Of a stretch of 64,000 nucleotides of DNA, positions 48,943 to 59,618 are shown piece by piece (positions within the stretch are counted from its first letter, which is position 1; each line of letters begins with the position of its first letter). The notes under the pieces are model-generated. The model worked only from the letters and a program-made list of their open reading frames with translations. It did no database searches and was not told the origin of the DNA. The DNA is from Halobacillus mangrovi (GTDB taxonomy: Bacteria; Bacillota; Bacilli; Bacillales; Halobacillaceae), in NCBI RefSeq assembly GCF_002097535.1, contig NZ_CP020772.1:2356001-2420000 (forward strand), in the 5' to 3' direction. The position numbers were made by a program, and so were the translations under genes.

Positions 48943-49335
48943 TTAATTCCCCCCTTTGATCACTGATTCCAGCCTGTTGAATTTCCCGCTCATTCGGTCC
49001 GCCAATGCTTGATAGTAAATTTGATTTTTTGCCAGTTCACTCATTTCCTTGTCAACATCTACGTTGTTGCCATTATGGTTGTATGTAGTATTCGAATTTG
49101 TAATTGTACTAAAGGGGACCTTGTTGAAAGGTTGAAAGCCAAAATGGCGCATATCTGTCTTTTTTGCGGTGAGGGTTGACACTTCCTGATAAAGCATATC
49201 TTTGAATACGACATTTTTTGTTTTATATCCAGGAGTATCAACATTAGCTATGTTGCTGGATATGGCACGGTTCTTTTCGGCTGCATAGTTTAATGAATGT
49301 TCCAGTGAAGTAAACGTATTACTGAATAAAGACAT
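48943..49335 (-). CDS. flgB: Flagellar basal-body rod protein FlgB, apparently intact orphan
   Basis: The 130-residue protein keeps the rod-protein N-terminal motif (LNYAAEKNRAISSNIANVDT, then PGYKTKNVVFKDML) and the C-terminal helix (NQIYYQALADRMSGKFNRLE). Length matches the family and no stop is seen. All its assembly partners in this operon are broken or missing, so it is likely under no selection. It was the first gene of the ancestral fla/che operon. Confidence 0.88.
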   Translation of the reverse strand: MSLFSNTFTSLEHSLNYAAEKNRAISSNIANVDTPGYKTKNVVFKDMLYQEVSTLTAKKTDMRHFGFQPFNKVPFSTITNSNTTYNHNGNNVDVDKEMSELAKNQIYYQALADRMSGKFNRLESVIKGGN

Positions 49336-49674
49336 ATTTTCCCCTCATTTCGACATTTTTCCAGTATCGTAGATTCAATTGTAAAAAGATTTGTATACAT
49401 CTGTCTACTTTATCTCCTGTATTTTTACGATAGTATTACAAAAGGTCCTAAAGAGCTAGGACATTCTCCTTCATTATTTTCCTCATGTTACCATTTGTCG
49501 AATTTACTATTATAATGAACATTATTGCATAACTTTCCCCTAAAATGAATTTATTTTCTTCCAATTCCAAAATAATAATAAAAGCTTCTTTCATGCCGTA
49601 TTATTAAAGAATTTAGCAGTATTCTGGAATACTTTATTTTTAGTTGTTTGTATAGTTTAGGGCCGTAAATGAAG

Positions 49675-49765
49675 AAGTCGTTTTCCCTGGGTGTACGGTA
49701 AGCTTCCTCAGACTGCGCCTTCAGGGAATTAACCCTGCACGATTCGACCACAGGAGCTCCCCCTT
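49675..49765. repeat. Dispersed structured repeat, copy 2 (degenerate)
   Basis: Reads TCGTTTTCCCTGGG, then ACGGTAAGCTTCCTC, then ACCACAGGAGCTCCC, aligning with the 60.6 kb copy in the same orientation. The core ACGG[CT]AAG[CT]TTCCTC is best conserved; the outer arms have eroded. Confidence 0.6.
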
Positions 49766-50015
49766 CTCCAATGGCCCTTGCCATTTGATGTTTCGGTATG
49801 AAGCTACTTGGAATTTGCTATTTTCTTCACGGAAGAGAATGGCTACTGAATTACCTGCATGACCAGTCCGCAAATGCTCCATTCCGGAGAAGATGGTTTC
49901 GAACAATTACATCCACCACCTTTCACATGAAAGCTTCGAAACTGTGTATTCATAGTTATGGAGGGGATATGAAAAATTGCACTTGTTTCAAACATGAATG
50001 TACACTTTAACAAGC

Positions 50016-50049
50016 AAAAAGCCGCTGTGATAAAAGTATCACAGCGGCT
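50016..50049 (-). terminator. Terminator after codY
   Basis: Perfect 13 bp arms AGCCGCTGTGATA (50020-50032) and TATCACAGCGGCT (50037-50049), with TTTTTGC following on the minus strand. It separates codY from the flagellar remnants. Confidence 0.94.
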
Positions 50050-50062
50050 CTTGTTCGCTTAT

Positions 50063-50842
50063 TTAGTTCGTACGGAGCTTTTGCAGCTCTAGTAAGAAGT
50101 TATTATTAAGGACTTTGATGTAAGTACCTTTCATACCAAGTGAACGTGATTCGATTACTCCAGCACTTTCAAGTTTTCTCAAAGCATTAACGATTACAGA
50201 ACGAGTGATTCCAACACGGTCTGCAACTTTACTTGCTACAAGTAACCCTTCATTGCCTTCAAGCTCTTCGAAGATGTGCTCGATAGCTTCAAGTTCACTG
50301 TAGGAAAGTGAACTGATCGCCATCTGAACCACAGCTTTACTACGTGCTTCCTGTTCAATTTCTTCGGTTTTCTCATGAAGAATCTCCATTCCAACAACCG
50401 TAGCACCGTATTCAGCAAGTAGTAAATCGTCGTCATTGAAACTGCTGTCAAGACGACTAAGAATTAATGTTCCTAGTCTCTGCCCGCCTCCAATGATCGG
50501 AACGATTGTAGTTAGTCCATTCTCAAACAATTCACGGTTTTCAACAGGAAATGCTGTATATTCACTGTTAATATCAATATCCGGTGTAGTTTCTTGGATA
50601 TTGAATAGACTCTGAGTATATTCTTGTGGGAATTGACGCTCTGAAAGCATTTCTTTCATTCGCTCATTTTCAATTTCCTGGTTGATAGCGAATCCTAATA
50701 GTTTTCCTCTACGGCTTAATACAAAAGTATTTGCTTCGATAACGTCTCGAAGAGTAGCGGACATATCATTAAAGTCAACTGATTTCCCCGTTGTTTTTTG
50801 AAGCATAGCGTTAATTCTTCTTGCTCGATCTAATAATTTCAT
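50063..50842 (-). CDS. codY: GTP/branched-chain amino acid-sensing global repressor CodY
   Basis: A 259-residue global regulator of nitrogen, amino-acid and virulence-type genes. The N-terminal GAF domain binds isoleucine and valine (begins [20 protein letters not shown]). The C-terminal winged helix binds DNA ([20 protein letters not shown], then [19 protein letters not shown]). It ends the xerC-hslV-hslU-codY operon. In B. subtilis CodY also represses fla/che, which lies directly downstream. Confidence 0.98.
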   Translation of the reverse strand: MKLLDRARRINAMLQKTTGKSVDFNDMSATLRDVIEANTFVLSRRGKLLGFAINQEIENERMKEMLSERQFPQEYTQSLFNIQETTPDIDINSEYTAFPVENRELFENGLTTIVPIIGGGQRLGTLILSRLDSSFNDDDLLLAEYGATVVGMEILHEKTEEIEQEARSKAVVQMAISSLSYSELEAIEHIFEELEGNEGLLVASKVADRVGITRSVIVNALRKLESAGVIESRSLGMKGTYIKVLNNNFLLELQKLRTN

Positions 50843-50861
50843 GATTGTTTCCTCCTTTTGA

Positions 50862-52259
50862 TTATAAAATGAATCTACTTAGATCTTTATTTTTTACAAT
50901 AGAAGATAGTTTGCTGTCTACATATTGCGGTGTAATTTCTATTTTTTCCATCATGACATCAGGAGCTTCAAAGGAGAGATCTTCCAAAAGCTTCTCTAAT
51001 ATTGTGTGTAAACGTCTTGCTCCGATATTATCTGTTTCCTGATTCACTTCCTGAGCAATTTCTGCGAGTCTAGTAATAGCATCGTCAGAAAATTCCACCT
51101 TTATACCTTCAACTTCAAGGAGTGCCTTATATTGTTTTAAAAGGGCGTTAGACGGCTCTATTAAAATGTTTCTGAAATCCTCTACGGTAAGCTTATTTAA
51201 TTCGACTCTAATTGGGAAACGCCCTTGGAGTTCAGGAATTAAATCCGAAGGCTTTGCCATATGGAAAGCTCCTGCAGCAATGAATAGAATATGATCGGTA
51301 GAAACAGGTCCGTATTTTGTAACGACTGTGGATCCTTCAACGATCGGCAAAATGTCACGCTGAACTCCCTCACGTGAAACATTTGCCTGATTGTCACCTT
51401 TTGCCGCAACTTTGTCGATCTCGTCGATAAAAATCATGCCAGCTTGTTCTACCTTTTGAACAGCCTCCTGTCCCACTTCATCCATATCGACAAGTTTGCT
51501 CGCCTCTTCTTGGGTTAACACTTTACGAGCTTCAGAAACAGGTAATCTACGCTTTTTTTTCTTTTTAGGCATAAATTGACTGAATGCATCCTGCATGTTC
51601 ATTCCCATTTGTTCCATTCCTGAACCTTGGAGCATATCAAACATGGAAGACTGTGACTCTTCTACTTCAATGGTCACCATCCGGTCTTCCAGTTCACCCA
51701 TATCCAATTGATGGCGGATACGGCTTCTTTTTGTTTCCAATTCTGCTTCTTCGTTATCTTGTTTTGGTTCATTATCTTGTTGTGCTCCCTGGTTAAAGAA
51801 CATTTCTAGAGGGTTTTTAAAATTATTGGTCTGCTTTTTCTTTGAAGGAACTAATAGTTTTACAAGACGCTTATTTGCTTGTTCTTCTGCTCGATCCTTC
51901 ACAGCCTCCATTTTTTCTTCTTTTACCATTCTGACGGCCATTTCCACAAGGTCACGCACCATAGACTCTACATCGCGTCCTACATAGCCCACTTCAGTAA
52001 ATTTGGTGGCCTCAACCTTAACAAATGGCGCACCGACCAATTTTGCCAGTCTTCTTGCAATTTCTGTTTTCCCTACACCTGTAGGACCCATCATAAGAAT
52101 ATTTTTGGGAACTATTTCATCTCTGATTTCATCCTGCAGCTGCATACGTCTGTATCGATTTCTAAGCGCAATCGCTACTGATCTTTTCGCACTGTTTTGA
52201 CCGATGATATATTGATCTAGCTTTTCTACAATTTGCTTCGGTGTTAAATTCAGTGACAT
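50862..52259 (-). CDS. hslU: HslU (ClpY/CodX) AAA+ unfoldase
   Basis: The ATPase partner of HslV. The 465-residue protein has Walker [17 protein letters not shown] near residue 55, Walker [15 protein letters not shown], a charged intermediate domain (about 110-240), sensor-2 region [15 protein letters not shown], and the C-terminal tail ending [10 protein letters not shown], which docks on HslV. It follows hslV after 13 bases. Confidence 0.97.
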   Translation of the reverse strand: MSLNLTPKQIVEKLDQYIIGQNSAKRSVAIALRNRYRRMQLQDEIRDEIVPKNILMMGPTGVGKTEIARRLAKLVGAPFVKVEATKFTEVGYVGRDVESMVRDLVEMAVRMVKEEKMEAVKDRAEEQANKRLVKLLVPSKKKQTNNFKNPLEMFFNQGAQQDNEPKQDNEEAELETKRSRIRHQLDMGELEDRMVTIEVEESQSSMFDMLQGSGMEQMGMNMQDAFSQFMPKKKKKRRLPVSEARKVLTQEEASKLVDMDEVGQEAVQKVEQAGMIFIDEIDKVAAKGDNQANVSREGVQRDILPIVEGSTVVTKYGPVSTDHILFIAAGAFHMAKPSDLIPELQGRFPIRVELNKLTVEDFRNILIEPSNALLKQYKALLEVEGIKVEFSDDAITRLAEIAQEVNQETDNIGARRLHTILEKLLEDLSFEAPDVMMEKIEITPQYVDSKLSSIVKNKDLSRFIL

Positions 52260-52272
52260 TAAAACGCCCTCC

Positions 52273-52818
52273 TTATTCGAGCACCTCTAGAATGATTTGA
52301 TCATTCGTAAATACACAAATCTCTCCTGCAATCTCTAACGCTGCTTTTGCAATCTGTTCAGCTGTCTGTTCTGAAGAATATCTTTTCAGTGCTCTCCCAG
52401 CACTTAAGGCAAAATTGCCTCCTGAACCGATTGCGAGAATTCCATCGTCCGGTTCTATCACTTCCCCAGTACCTGAAACTAAAAACATTTTTTCATTATT
52501 CATGACAATCAACATGGCTTCTAATTTACGAAGAACACGATCACTGCGCCATTCTTTAGCAAGTTCAACTGATGCTCTGGCAAGATTGCCATCAAATGTT
52601 TCGAGTTTGCCTTCAAACTTTTCAAACAGGGTAAATGCATCGGCAACAGAGCCTGCAAATCCAGCCAGTACTTGACCATTAAAAAGCCGACGGACTTTCT
52701 GTGCTTTATGCTTCATGACAACCTGGTTTCCAAGAGTCACCTGACCGTCACCGCTCATGGCGCTTTGACCATTGTGTTGGACAGCAAAAATAGTTGTTGC
52801 ATGAAATTGTTGTTCCAT
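52273..52818 (-). CDS. hslV: HslV (ClpQ/CodW) protease subunit
   Basis: A proteasome-beta-like peptidase, 181 residues. The N-terminus is [17 protein letters not shown], followed by [19 protein letters not shown] and [20 protein letters not shown]. The second of two adjacent ATG codons has the better GAGGTG spacing (five bases). B. subtilis CodW begins MSSFHATT and is reported to use an N-terminal serine; that serine is absent here, leaving the ATT threonine as the likely nucleophile after processing. Confidence 0.95.
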   Translation of the reverse strand: MEQQFHATTIFAVQHNGQSAMSGDGQVTLGNQVVMKHKAQKVRRLFNGQVLAGFAGSVADAFTLFEKFEGKLETFDGNLARASVELAKEWRSDRVLRKLEAMLIVMNNEKMFLVSGTGEVIEPDDGILAIGSGGNFALSAGRALKRYSSEQTAEQIAKAALEIAGEICVFTNDQIILEVLE

Positions 52819-52827
52819 CATTTCACC

Positions 52828-53736
52828 TCATTTATTAGCTCTCGGATGGCTATTCATATAGACATTACGCAACCGATCTTTAGTAACGTGTGTATAGACT
52901 TGTGTTGATGAAAGGTGTTCATGACCCAGCAATTCTTGAACAGAACGAAGATCAGCACCTGCGTTCAGTAAATGGGTCGCAAACGAGTGCCTAATTTTAT
53001 GCGGATGGATATCCACTGTCAATGCAGCTTCTTTTACCATCTTATCTAGAATTAAACGTACACCTCTTGCTGTTAGAGGTCCACCTCTTGCGTTTAAGAA
53101 GAGATTTGCTGGCTGCTGGCTGCTTTTAGCTGCAAGCTGTTTTCTTCCTCGTTCTATATAACTAGATAACGCCCGAGAAGCGAATTGACCGAAGGGTACA
53201 TATCTTTCTTTTCGGCCCTTTCCATGCACAAGCAGAGTTGCTAAAGAGAAATCAATGTCCCCAAGCTCTATTTTTGTGCACTCACTTACCCGGATTCCTG
53301 TTCCATAAAGCAATTCGATAATCGCTTGATTTCTCTGACCTAGAGGATCGGACAAATCGCTGACTGTAAAAAGTTGCTTTATTTCTTCTTCATAGAAAAA
53401 TTCAGGGATCATCCGGCTCTCTTTAGGTAGTGAGACATTCACGAAGGGATTAGAGTGGATGAATTCTTCTCGATCTAAGAACCTAAAAAAGCTTCGAAGA
53501 CTAGAAACCTTTCTCGATACAGTCCTTCTAGATAGCTGCGCCTCGTACAAACGAGATAAGAAGATACGAATCGTAGAGTATTCACACTCGGTGATGGACA
53601 ACCCTTCGGCATTTAAAAACTCACCAAATACTTCGATATCCTTCTTGTAGTTTTCAACAGTCAAAGGAGAAGCATTTTTTTCTATTTTTAGATATTCGAT
53701 AAACGATTGCTGAAGTGCTTCCAATTGATTTCCCAT
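52828..53736 (-). CDS. xerC: Tyrosine recombinase XerC (CodV)
   Basis: With XerD it resolves chromosome dimers at dif. The 302-residue protein has a SAM-like core-binding domain (QQSFIEYLKIEKNASPLTVE) and the catalytic residues: Arg in YGTGIRVSECTKIEL, Lys in VHGKGRKERYVPFG, HxxR in HPHKIRHSFATHLL, His in LGHEHLSSTQVYTHV and the nucleophilic Tyr in the same segment. It starts the xerC-hslVU-codY operon; the preceding trmFO is missing. Confidence 0.96.
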   Translation of the reverse strand: MGNQLEALQQSFIEYLKIEKNASPLTVENYKKDIEVFGEFLNAEGLSITECEYSTIRIFLSRLYEAQLSRRTVSRKVSSLRSFFRFLDREEFIHSNPFVNVSLPKESRMIPEFFYEEEIKQLFTVSDLSDPLGQRNQAIIELLYGTGIRVSECTKIELGDIDFSLATLLVHGKGRKERYVPFGQFASRALSSYIERGRKQLAAKSSQQPANLFLNARGGPLTARGVRLILDKMVKEAALTVDIHPHKIRHSFATHLLNAGADLRSVQELLGHEHLSSTQVYTHVTKDRLRNVYMNSHPRANK

Positions 53737-54045
53737 GTTTCACCTCACAAAGGCGTTTAAATTTTATCACATTTCAGATTCGTACGACAATGAATTTAAT
53801 TAAAATGTAACAAAATTCTGAATTGTTTCCAAGTGTAAACATTAATCATAAAATGTTTTTTATTCTCTAAAGGAGTATTTCCCATCATTTTTTTCAATTT
53901 CATTTCCATGAACTGTCAAGTATGTAGACTTACCAAAGCGTAATTATAGCGGTCTTGTCGAAATGTGTCAATTCATATCTATTCAAAATAAAAAGAGCCA
54001 CTGACTATTAGGTTAGTCAGTGGCTCATTCTTTTATAACAACGGA
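53737..54045 (-). other. Gap between topA and xerC where trmFO is expected
   Basis: In B. subtilis trmFO (gid) lies here. The 309 bp are AT-rich and hold only the topA terminator and a candidate xerC promoter. On the minus strand this is TTGTCG (53785-53790), an 18-base spacer and TAAAAT (53761-53766). No frame resembles TrmFO. Confidence 0.75.
53990..54026 (-). terminator. Terminator after topA
   Basis: Perfect 13 bp arms GAGCCACTGACTA (53995-54007) and TAGTCAGTGGCTC (54014-54026), followed by TTTTTATTTT on the minus strand. Confidence 0.95.
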
Positions 54046-56121
54046 TTACGATTGCGGTTCCTCTTTATAATCGCAATTGGTACATTGAATCTGTGTCCCT
54101 TTTTTGGACTTCTTCTCAACAAGCAGCGATTCACATTTCGGACATGGACGACTGATTGGCTTGTCCCATGATATGAAATCACATTCAGGATAACGCTCGC
54201 AGCCGAAGAACTTGCGATTTTTCTTACTTTTTCTTTCGACCACTTCGCCCTCGTTACACTTCGGACAAGTGACCCCTACTTTTTTCAGAATCGGTTTTGT
54301 ATTCCTACAGTCCGGGAAATTCGAGCATGCAAGGAATTTGCCGTAGCGCCCCATTTTATAGACCATCTCATGGCCGCATTTTTCACAGTCAATGCCTGCT
54401 GGCTCATCCTTAATTTCGATTTCTTCCATTTCTTTCTCAGCTTTAGTTAAGCGTGGTTCAAAATCTTTGTAAAAGTCGCTGATAATCGATACCCATTCTT
54501 CTTTCCCTTCTTCAATAGCATCAAGATCGTCTTCCATTTCTTTCGTAAAGTCGACGTCTATAATTTCAGGGAAATAGTCTCTCAGCTGCTCTAAAACAAT
54601 TTCACCCAGCTCCGTTGGGACGAATCGCTTATTATCGAGAGCTACATATCCACGACGCTGAATGGTGTCCAGCGTAGGAGCATATGTGGATGGACGGCCA
54701 ATGCCTAACTCTTCAAGCGTTTTTACAAGTCTCGCCTCTGTATATCTTGGAGGCGGCTGTGTAAAGTGCTGATTAGGCTTGATATCTTCAGCCTTAACCT
54801 TCATACCTTCTTCTAAATAAGGTAGAAGCTTATCTTTCTCTTTTTTATTGTCATCTCTTCCTTCAATATACACTTTCATGAACCCTTTAAATTTCACTTC
54901 AGAGCCAGTAGCACGAAATTCTACACCCTCGTTATACAAATGTACAGTCATTGTATCAAGAACAGCCGGCGCCATCTGACTTGCTATGAAACGGTCCCAG
55001 ACTAGCTTGTATAAACGATACTGATCCCTGGATAAGATGCTCTTCATTGCCTTAGGGTCTCTGTCAGCACCTGTTGGGCGAATCGCTTCGTGAGCATCCT
55101 GAGCTCCTTCTTGTTTCTTAGCGTCCTTCCTATACCCTAAGTACTCTTTACCGAAATTATTTTCGATATATTGTTTTGCATCTGCTTTAGCGGAATTAGA
55201 TAGGCGTGTAGAGTCTGTACGCATATACGTAATCAAACCGGTAATTCCCTGTTTTCCACCTAAATCTATCCCCTCATACAGCTGCTGAGCAATCATCATG
55301 GTTTTCTTAGCCCGGAAGTTCAGCTTTCTAGCAGCTTCCTGTTGAAGAGATGAAGTTGTAAAAGGTAAAGAAGGATTTCGTTTTCTTTCTCGTTTGTTGA
55401 CTTTATCTACAGAGAATTCTTTTCCACTCATCCGTTGTTGGATCGCTTTCACGTCATCCTCTGTTTTAAGATCCTGCTTTTTACCCTCAACGCCGTAAAA
55501 AGAGCCTTCGAACATCTCTTTATCTTTTAGAAAATCAGCTTCAATTGTCCAATACTCTTCTGGGACGAAATTTTTGATTTCGTTTTCACGGTCGATGATG
55601 ATCTTAACAGCCACCGATTGGACACGACCAGCTGACAATCCTTTTTTTACTTTTTTCCATAGAATTGGACTGATGTTGTAACCGACAAGACGGTCCAATA
55701 CACGCCGGGCCTGTTGGGCATCTACCAAATTCGAATTGATTTTCCTTGGTTGTTTGAAAGAATTCTTAATGGCTTCTTTCGTAATTTCGTTAAAAACAAC
55801 ACGACATTCGGAACGGTCGTCTATATCGAGACTGTGAGCCAAATGCCAGGCGATCGCCTCCCCTTCCCTATCGGGGTCGGCCGCAAGATAGACGCGCTTT
55901 GCTTTTTTAGCAGCAGTTTTCAATTCTTTTAATACTGGTCCTTTGCCTCGGATCGTAATATACTTCGGTTCAAATTCTTTTTCAACATCGACACCCATTT
56001 GACTTTTGGGCAAGTCACGGACATGTCCTAGTGATGCTTTCACTTTATATTTTTTTCCAAGATATCGTTCGATCGTTTTTGCTTTCGCAGGAGATTCGAC
56101 GATTACAAGATAATCTGCCAT
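54046..56121 (-). CDS. topA: DNA topoisomerase I (type IA)
   Basis: Relaxes negative supercoils. The 691-residue protein starts [20 protein letters not shown] (TOPRIM domain). The catalytic tyrosine is in [14 protein letters not shown] near residue 300, and [15 protein letters not shown] is conserved. Three C-terminal zinc ribbons follow (CEKCGHEM...[15 protein letters not shown]...[15 protein letters not shown]...CTNC). GGGAGG lies eight bases before the ATG. Confidence 0.97.
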   Translation of the reverse strand: MADYLVIVESPAKAKTIERYLGKKYKVKASLGHVRDLPKSQMGVDVEKEFEPKYITIRGKGPVLKELKTAAKKAKRVYLAADPDREGEAIAWHLAHSLDIDDRSECRVVFNEITKEAIKNSFKQPRKINSNLVDAQQARRVLDRLVGYNISPILWKKVKKGLSAGRVQSVAVKIIIDRENEIKNFVPEEYWTIEADFLKDKEMFEGSFYGVEGKKQDLKTEDDVKAIQQRMSGKEFSVDKVNKRERKRNPSLPFTTSSLQQEAARKLNFRAKKTMMIAQQLYEGIDLGGKQGITGLITYMRTDSTRLSNSAKADAKQYIENNFGKEYLGYRKDAKKQEGAQDAHEAIRPTGADRDPKAMKSILSRDQYRLYKLVWDRFIASQMAPAVLDTMTVHLYNEGVEFRATGSEVKFKGFMKVYIEGRDDNKKEKDKLLPYLEEGMKVKAEDIKPNQHFTQPPPRYTEARLVKTLEELGIGRPSTYAPTLDTIQRRGYVALDNKRFVPTELGEIVLEQLRDYFPEIIDVDFTKEMEDDLDAIEEGKEEWVSIISDFYKDFEPRLTKAEKEMEEIEIKDEPAGIDCEKCGHEMVYKMGRYGKFLACSNFPDCRNTKPILKKVGVTCPKCNEGEVVERKSKKNRKFFGCERYPECDFISWDKPISRPCPKCESLLVEKKSKKGTQIQCTNCDYKEEPQS

Positions 56122-56292
56122 GTAGGTTCCTCCCATAGAGGTTGTTTTCTTTTTTTATATTATTTCATTCATAAGATAAATCTTCCCCATTATTAAATAC
56201 AATGAAACCGTTTGTCAAACATCATAGCTACATTGTGTGGGGTATTTTTTCCAATTACTAATCTAGACTTTAACACTTTTGAAACATTTTAT

Positions 56293-57171
56293 TCAAATCT
56301 TTTCTTTCCAATCTTCTAAAATATCGTGATGCGAATGTACTAATTTAGCGCCATCATTGATCATCTTATGGCACCCTTCACTCATAGGATTCCCCGGTAG
56401 ACCAGGCATGGCATAAACATCTTTTCCTTGCTCTAGCGCCTGATCAACTGTAATTAGGGATCCACTCTTTACTCTTGCTTCAACAACAAAGGTCCCACTG
56501 GTCAGTCCTGAAATAATTCGGTTTCGCTCTGGAAAATGAAATTTTTTTGCCGGACGGTCTGGAGGGTACTCGCTTAATACTAAATGCTTGCTAACCAATC
56601 GTTGATACAAGGCTATGTCATTCGTAGGATAAATATGATGAAAGCCTGATCCTAGCACAGCAATCGTAGTCCCATTGTAGGCTACCGCCAAATGATGAGC
56701 AAATTGGTCAACCCCTTGTGCCATCCCGCTGACTAACGTAAAACCTTCCTGAATGAGCGGAATAAGAATTTTTTTCATAGATGGATAAGCGTAAGAAGAA
56801 GGTTTTCTCGTACCGACCACACTTAAAGATGGAGAATATTCAAGAAGTTGCAGATTACCGACAGCATATAAGACAAGAGGAGGGTCGGGAATCGACCTTA
56901 GAAGGGGAGGATAATTGTTGTCGAATATAGTCAAACAGTGAATTTTTTGCAAAACAGTGTCGAGTTTCTTCATTATATTATAGTCATTTAAATAATTGTG
57001 GATCGCTGCTGCCCTAGACTCTTTAATTTTTGTTAATAAGGAGAGTGATCTGGGGGACAATGTAAAAGGGGAATGTAAGTGAGGATCTACCTGGAGAAGC
57101 TTTCGAATCAGTGCTCTTGTAACATTAGGTGAAGAGTGAAGCCGTATTAAATTTTCTCTTCTTTTAATCAT
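56293..57171 (-). CDS. dprA: DNA-processing protein DprA (Smf)
   Basis: Loads RecA on incoming single-stranded DNA during transformation. The 292-residue protein has an N-terminal helical region and a Rossmann-like core: SVVGTRKPSSYAYPSMKKIL, LVSGMAQGVDQFAHHLA, VLGSGFHHIYPTND, then FPERNRIISGLTSGTFVVEA and GSLITVDQALEQGKDVYAMPG in two parts. No C-terminal winged helix is seen. AGAGGT precedes the ATG. A terminator separates it from sucD. Confidence 0.95.
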   Translation of the reverse strand: MIKRRENLIRLHSSPNVTRALIRKLLQVDPHLHSPFTLSPRSLSLLTKIKESRAAAIHNYLNDYNIMKKLDTVLQKIHCLTIFDNNYPPLLRSIPDPPLVLYAVGNLQLLEYSPSLSVVGTRKPSSYAYPSMKKILIPLIQEGFTLVSGMAQGVDQFAHHLAVAYNGTTIAVLGSGFHHIYPTNDIALYQRLVSKHLVLSEYPPDRPAKKFHFPERNRIISGLTSGTFVVEARVKSGSLITVDQALEQGKDVYAMPGLPGNPMSEGCHKMINDGAKLVHSHHDILEDWKEKI

Positions 57172-57193
57172 AACTTACCTCTTTCCATAGAGG

Positions 57194-57220
57194 GAAAACC
57201 GTGCCCTAAACAGGCACGGC
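57194..57220 (-). terminator. Terminator after sucD
   Basis: CCGTGCC (57199-57205) and GGCACGG (57213-57219), extended by A/T pairs, with GTTTTCCC following on the minus strand. It lies between sucCD and dprA. Confidence 0.8.
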
Positions 57221-57252
57221 TATCCAACATCTTATATAGTATTTTGGGATTC

Positions 57253-58155
57253 TCAGTGGGTCTTACACTTATCAAAAAGACCTTCATTCTTTAATACATT
57301 TATGAGCGTTTCTCCCATTACAGAAGGCGTTTCAGCTACTTCAATACCACACTCATTCATCACGCGGATTTTTTCATCAGCCGTACCCTTACCACCAGAA
57401 ATAATGGCACCTGCGTGGCCCATTCGTTTTCCAGGAGGAGCTGTACGACCACCGATAAATCCTACGACTGGTTTATTCATATTCTCTTTTACCCATTCAG
57501 CCGCTTCTTCCTCAGCAGTACCACCGATTTCACCAATCATAATAACAGCTTCTGTATCCTCATCTTCATTGAATGCTTTAAGTACATCAATGAAATCCGT
57601 ACCATTAACAGGGTCTCCACCGATCCCTACAGCTGTAGACTGACCAATTCCAGCTTCAGATAGTTGATGCACAGCCTCGTAAGTTAAGGTACCAGAACGT
57701 GATACTACGCCCACATGACCTTTTTTATGGATATAACCAGGCATGATGCCAATCTTACATTCGTCAGGAGTGATGACTCCAGGACAGTTCGGTCCTACTA
57801 GACGAGTTTTCTTGCCTTCCATAAAGCGTTTTACTTTTACCATATCAAGAACAGGAATGTGCTCTGTGATACAAATAGCCAGGTCAAGCTCAGCATCCGT
57901 TGCTTCCATAATTGCATCTGCTGCAAATGGAGCGGGTACATAAATGACAGATGCATTCGCTCCTGTCTTTTCTACCGCTTGTTGTACGGTATTAAAAACA
58001 GGAATTCCTTCGACCTCTGTACCGCCTTTACCAGGAGTTACCCCTCCGACGATCTGTGTACCGTATTCAACCATTTGTTTTGTATGGAAAAGAGCTGTAG
58101 AGCCCGTAATTCCTTGAACAATAACTTTTGTGTCTTTGTTAATATATACACTCAT
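57253..58155 (-). CDS. sucD: Succinate--CoA ligase, alpha subunit
   Basis: Binds CoA and carries the phosphohistidine in the TCA-cycle enzyme. The 300-residue protein has the CoA-binding Rossmann start ([20 protein letters not shown]), [17 protein letters not shown], and the active histidine in [19 protein letters not shown] near residue 246. It is 18 bases after sucC. Confidence 0.97.
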   Translation of the reverse strand: MSVYINKDTKVIVQGITGSTALFHTKQMVEYGTQIVGGVTPGKGGTEVEGIPVFNTVQQAVEKTGANASVIYVPAPFAADAIMEATDAELDLAICITEHIPVLDMVKVKRFMEGKKTRLVGPNCPGVITPDECKIGIMPGYIHKKGHVGVVSRSGTLTYEAVHQLSEAGIGQSTAVGIGGDPVNGTDFIDVLKAFNEDEDTEAVIMIGEIGGTAEEEAAEWVKENMNKPVVGFIGGRTAPPGKRMGHAGAIISGGKGTADEKIRVMNECGIEVAETPSVMGETLINVLKNEGLFDKCKTH

Positions 58156-58173
58156 CTGATTTCCCCGCCTTTC

Positions 58174-59334
58174 TTACTTGACTAGTTCTACGATTTTTTG
58201 AGCGCCTTCTGCCATCGAATCCGCAGAGGTGATATTCAACCCTGACTCGTCCAGGATTTTCTTACCTTGTTCAACGTTCGTACCTTCTAAACGGACGACT
58301 AACGGAAGTGTCAAGCCAATTTGCTTCGTAGCTTCAACAACACCTTCGGCAATGACATCACACTTCATAATACCTCCGAAGATATTTACAAAAATACCTT
58401 TAACGTTATCATCAGAAAGAATTATTTTGAATGCTTCAGTAACTTTCTCGGCTGTCGCCCCGCCACCAACATCAAGGAAGTTAGCTGGGTCACCATTATA
58501 GTGTTTGATGGTATCCATAGTCGCCATTGCCAAGCCGGCTCCATTTACCATACAGCCAATGTTACCATCAAGTGCAATGTAGCTTAGGTCATACTTGGAT
58601 GCTTCTACTTCTTTTGGATCTTCTTCGTCTAAATCACGAAGTTCGGAGATATCTTTTTGACGGAATAAAGCGTTATCGTCAAAATTCAACTTAGAATCAA
58701 GTGCAAGCACATCACCGTCTCCTGTTGTAACTAGAGGGTTGATCTCCGCTACAGAGCAATCCTTTTTCACGAAAACGTCATAAAGTCCGAGCATGAATTT
58801 AACGGCTTTGCCCAAAGCCTCTTTAGGAATATTGATATTAAAGGCAAGACGGCGTGCCTGGAATGGTGTCAGGCCAGTAACCGGATCGATAACTTCTTTG
58901 AAAATTTTCTCCGGAGTTTCTGCGGCTACTTCCTCGATCTCTGTACCGCCCTCTTCAGATGCCATCATTGTAACTTTACTTGTCGCACGATCCAGTACAA
59001 GTCCGACATAGTATTCGCTTTGAATGTCGCAACCTTCTTCAATGAGTAAGCGCTTTACTTCTTTGCCTTCTGGACCAGTCTGATGGGTTACAAGTGTCTT
59101 TCCTAGTATCTCATCAGCGTATGTACGCACTTCATCAAGATTCTTTGCAATTTTTACTCCACCGGCTTTCCCACGTCCGCCTGCATGGATTTGCGCTTTG
59201 ACGACTGTTACATCGCTACCTAATTTCTCAGCTGCTTCAACAGCTTCATCTACGGTATATGCGACGTGGCCATTTGGCACAGATACGCCAAAATCACGCA
59301 TGATTTGTTTTCCTTGATACTCGTGAATGTTCAT
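58174..59334 (-). CDS. sucC: Succinate--CoA ligase, beta subunit
   Basis: ATP-grasp subunit that binds nucleotide and succinate. The 386-residue protein begins [20 protein letters not shown], has [16 protein letters not shown] (nucleotide-binding) near residue 46, [12 protein letters not shown] and the C-terminal [29 protein letters not shown] precedes the ATG. A candidate promoter lies 35-64 bases upstream. Confidence 0.97.
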   Translation of the reverse strand: MNIHEYQGKQIMRDFGVSVPNGHVAYTVDEAVEAAEKLGSDVTVVKAQIHAGGRGKAGGVKIAKNLDEVRTYADEILGKTLVTHQTGPEGKEVKRLLIEEGCDIQSEYYVGLVLDRATSKVTMMASEEGGTEIEEVAAETPEKIFKEVIDPVTGLTPFQARRLAFNINIPKEALGKAVKFMLGLYDVFVKKDCSVAEINPLVTTGDGDVLALDSKLNFDDNALFRQKDISELRDLDEEDPKEVEASKYDLSYIALDGNIGCMVNGAGLAMATMDTIKHYNGDPANFLDVGGGATAEKVTEAFKIILSDDNVKGIFVNIFGGIMKCDVIAEGVVEATKQIGLTLPLVVRLEGTNVEQGKKILDESGLNITSADSMAEGAQKIVELVK

Positions 59335-59368
59335 GTTTCATCCTCCCATCAATTTTCACTGCATGTTC

Positions 59369-59398
59369 ATTGTATAAAAAAAAGTTAGCAATTGTCCA
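59369..59398 (-). promoter_or_regulatory. Candidate sigma-A promoter of sucCD
   Basis: Minus strand TGGACA (59393-59398), 18-base spacer, TACAAT (59369-59374). The rest of the 284 bp gap up to rnhB holds a weak AGGGG/CCCCT hairpin near 59473-59492 that could end rnhB. B. subtilis has ylqG and ylqH in this gap; neither is here. Confidence 0.5.
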
Positions 59399-59618
59399 TA
59401 CTAAGGGCGGATATCTGTCGAAAAATTCAATAGATTGACGAGTTATTTATTATGTAAACTAAAATAAGGGGAATTTAGTCATCCCCTATCAAACTTTGCA
59501 TTTGATATCTACCGATCACATGGCACATGCTTCTGGAATTTGGTGATTAATTTCAATACTACCGGAAATTTACAAGAGGTTATGCTACAAGTAGCGGTAT
59601 TTCATGTTCAGAACCTAC

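Larger units (their letters stand above)
49336..50062 (-). other. 727 bp gap between codY and flgB
   Basis: It holds the codY terminator (50016-50049), a degenerate structured repeat (49675-49765), and a weak hairpin GTCCTA/TAGGAC (49445-49462, with CTTTTG after it) in the flgB leader. The ancestral fla/che promoter should be here; a TATAAT near 49520-49530 has no clear -35. Short open frames on both strands across 49.7-50.0 kb have no ribosome sites or recognisable product. Confidence 0.6.

Noticed and set aside
49551..50010. Short open frames between codY and flgB on both strands
   Set aside because: They overlap repeat copy 2, lack ribosome sites and resemble no flagellar or other protein I recognise.
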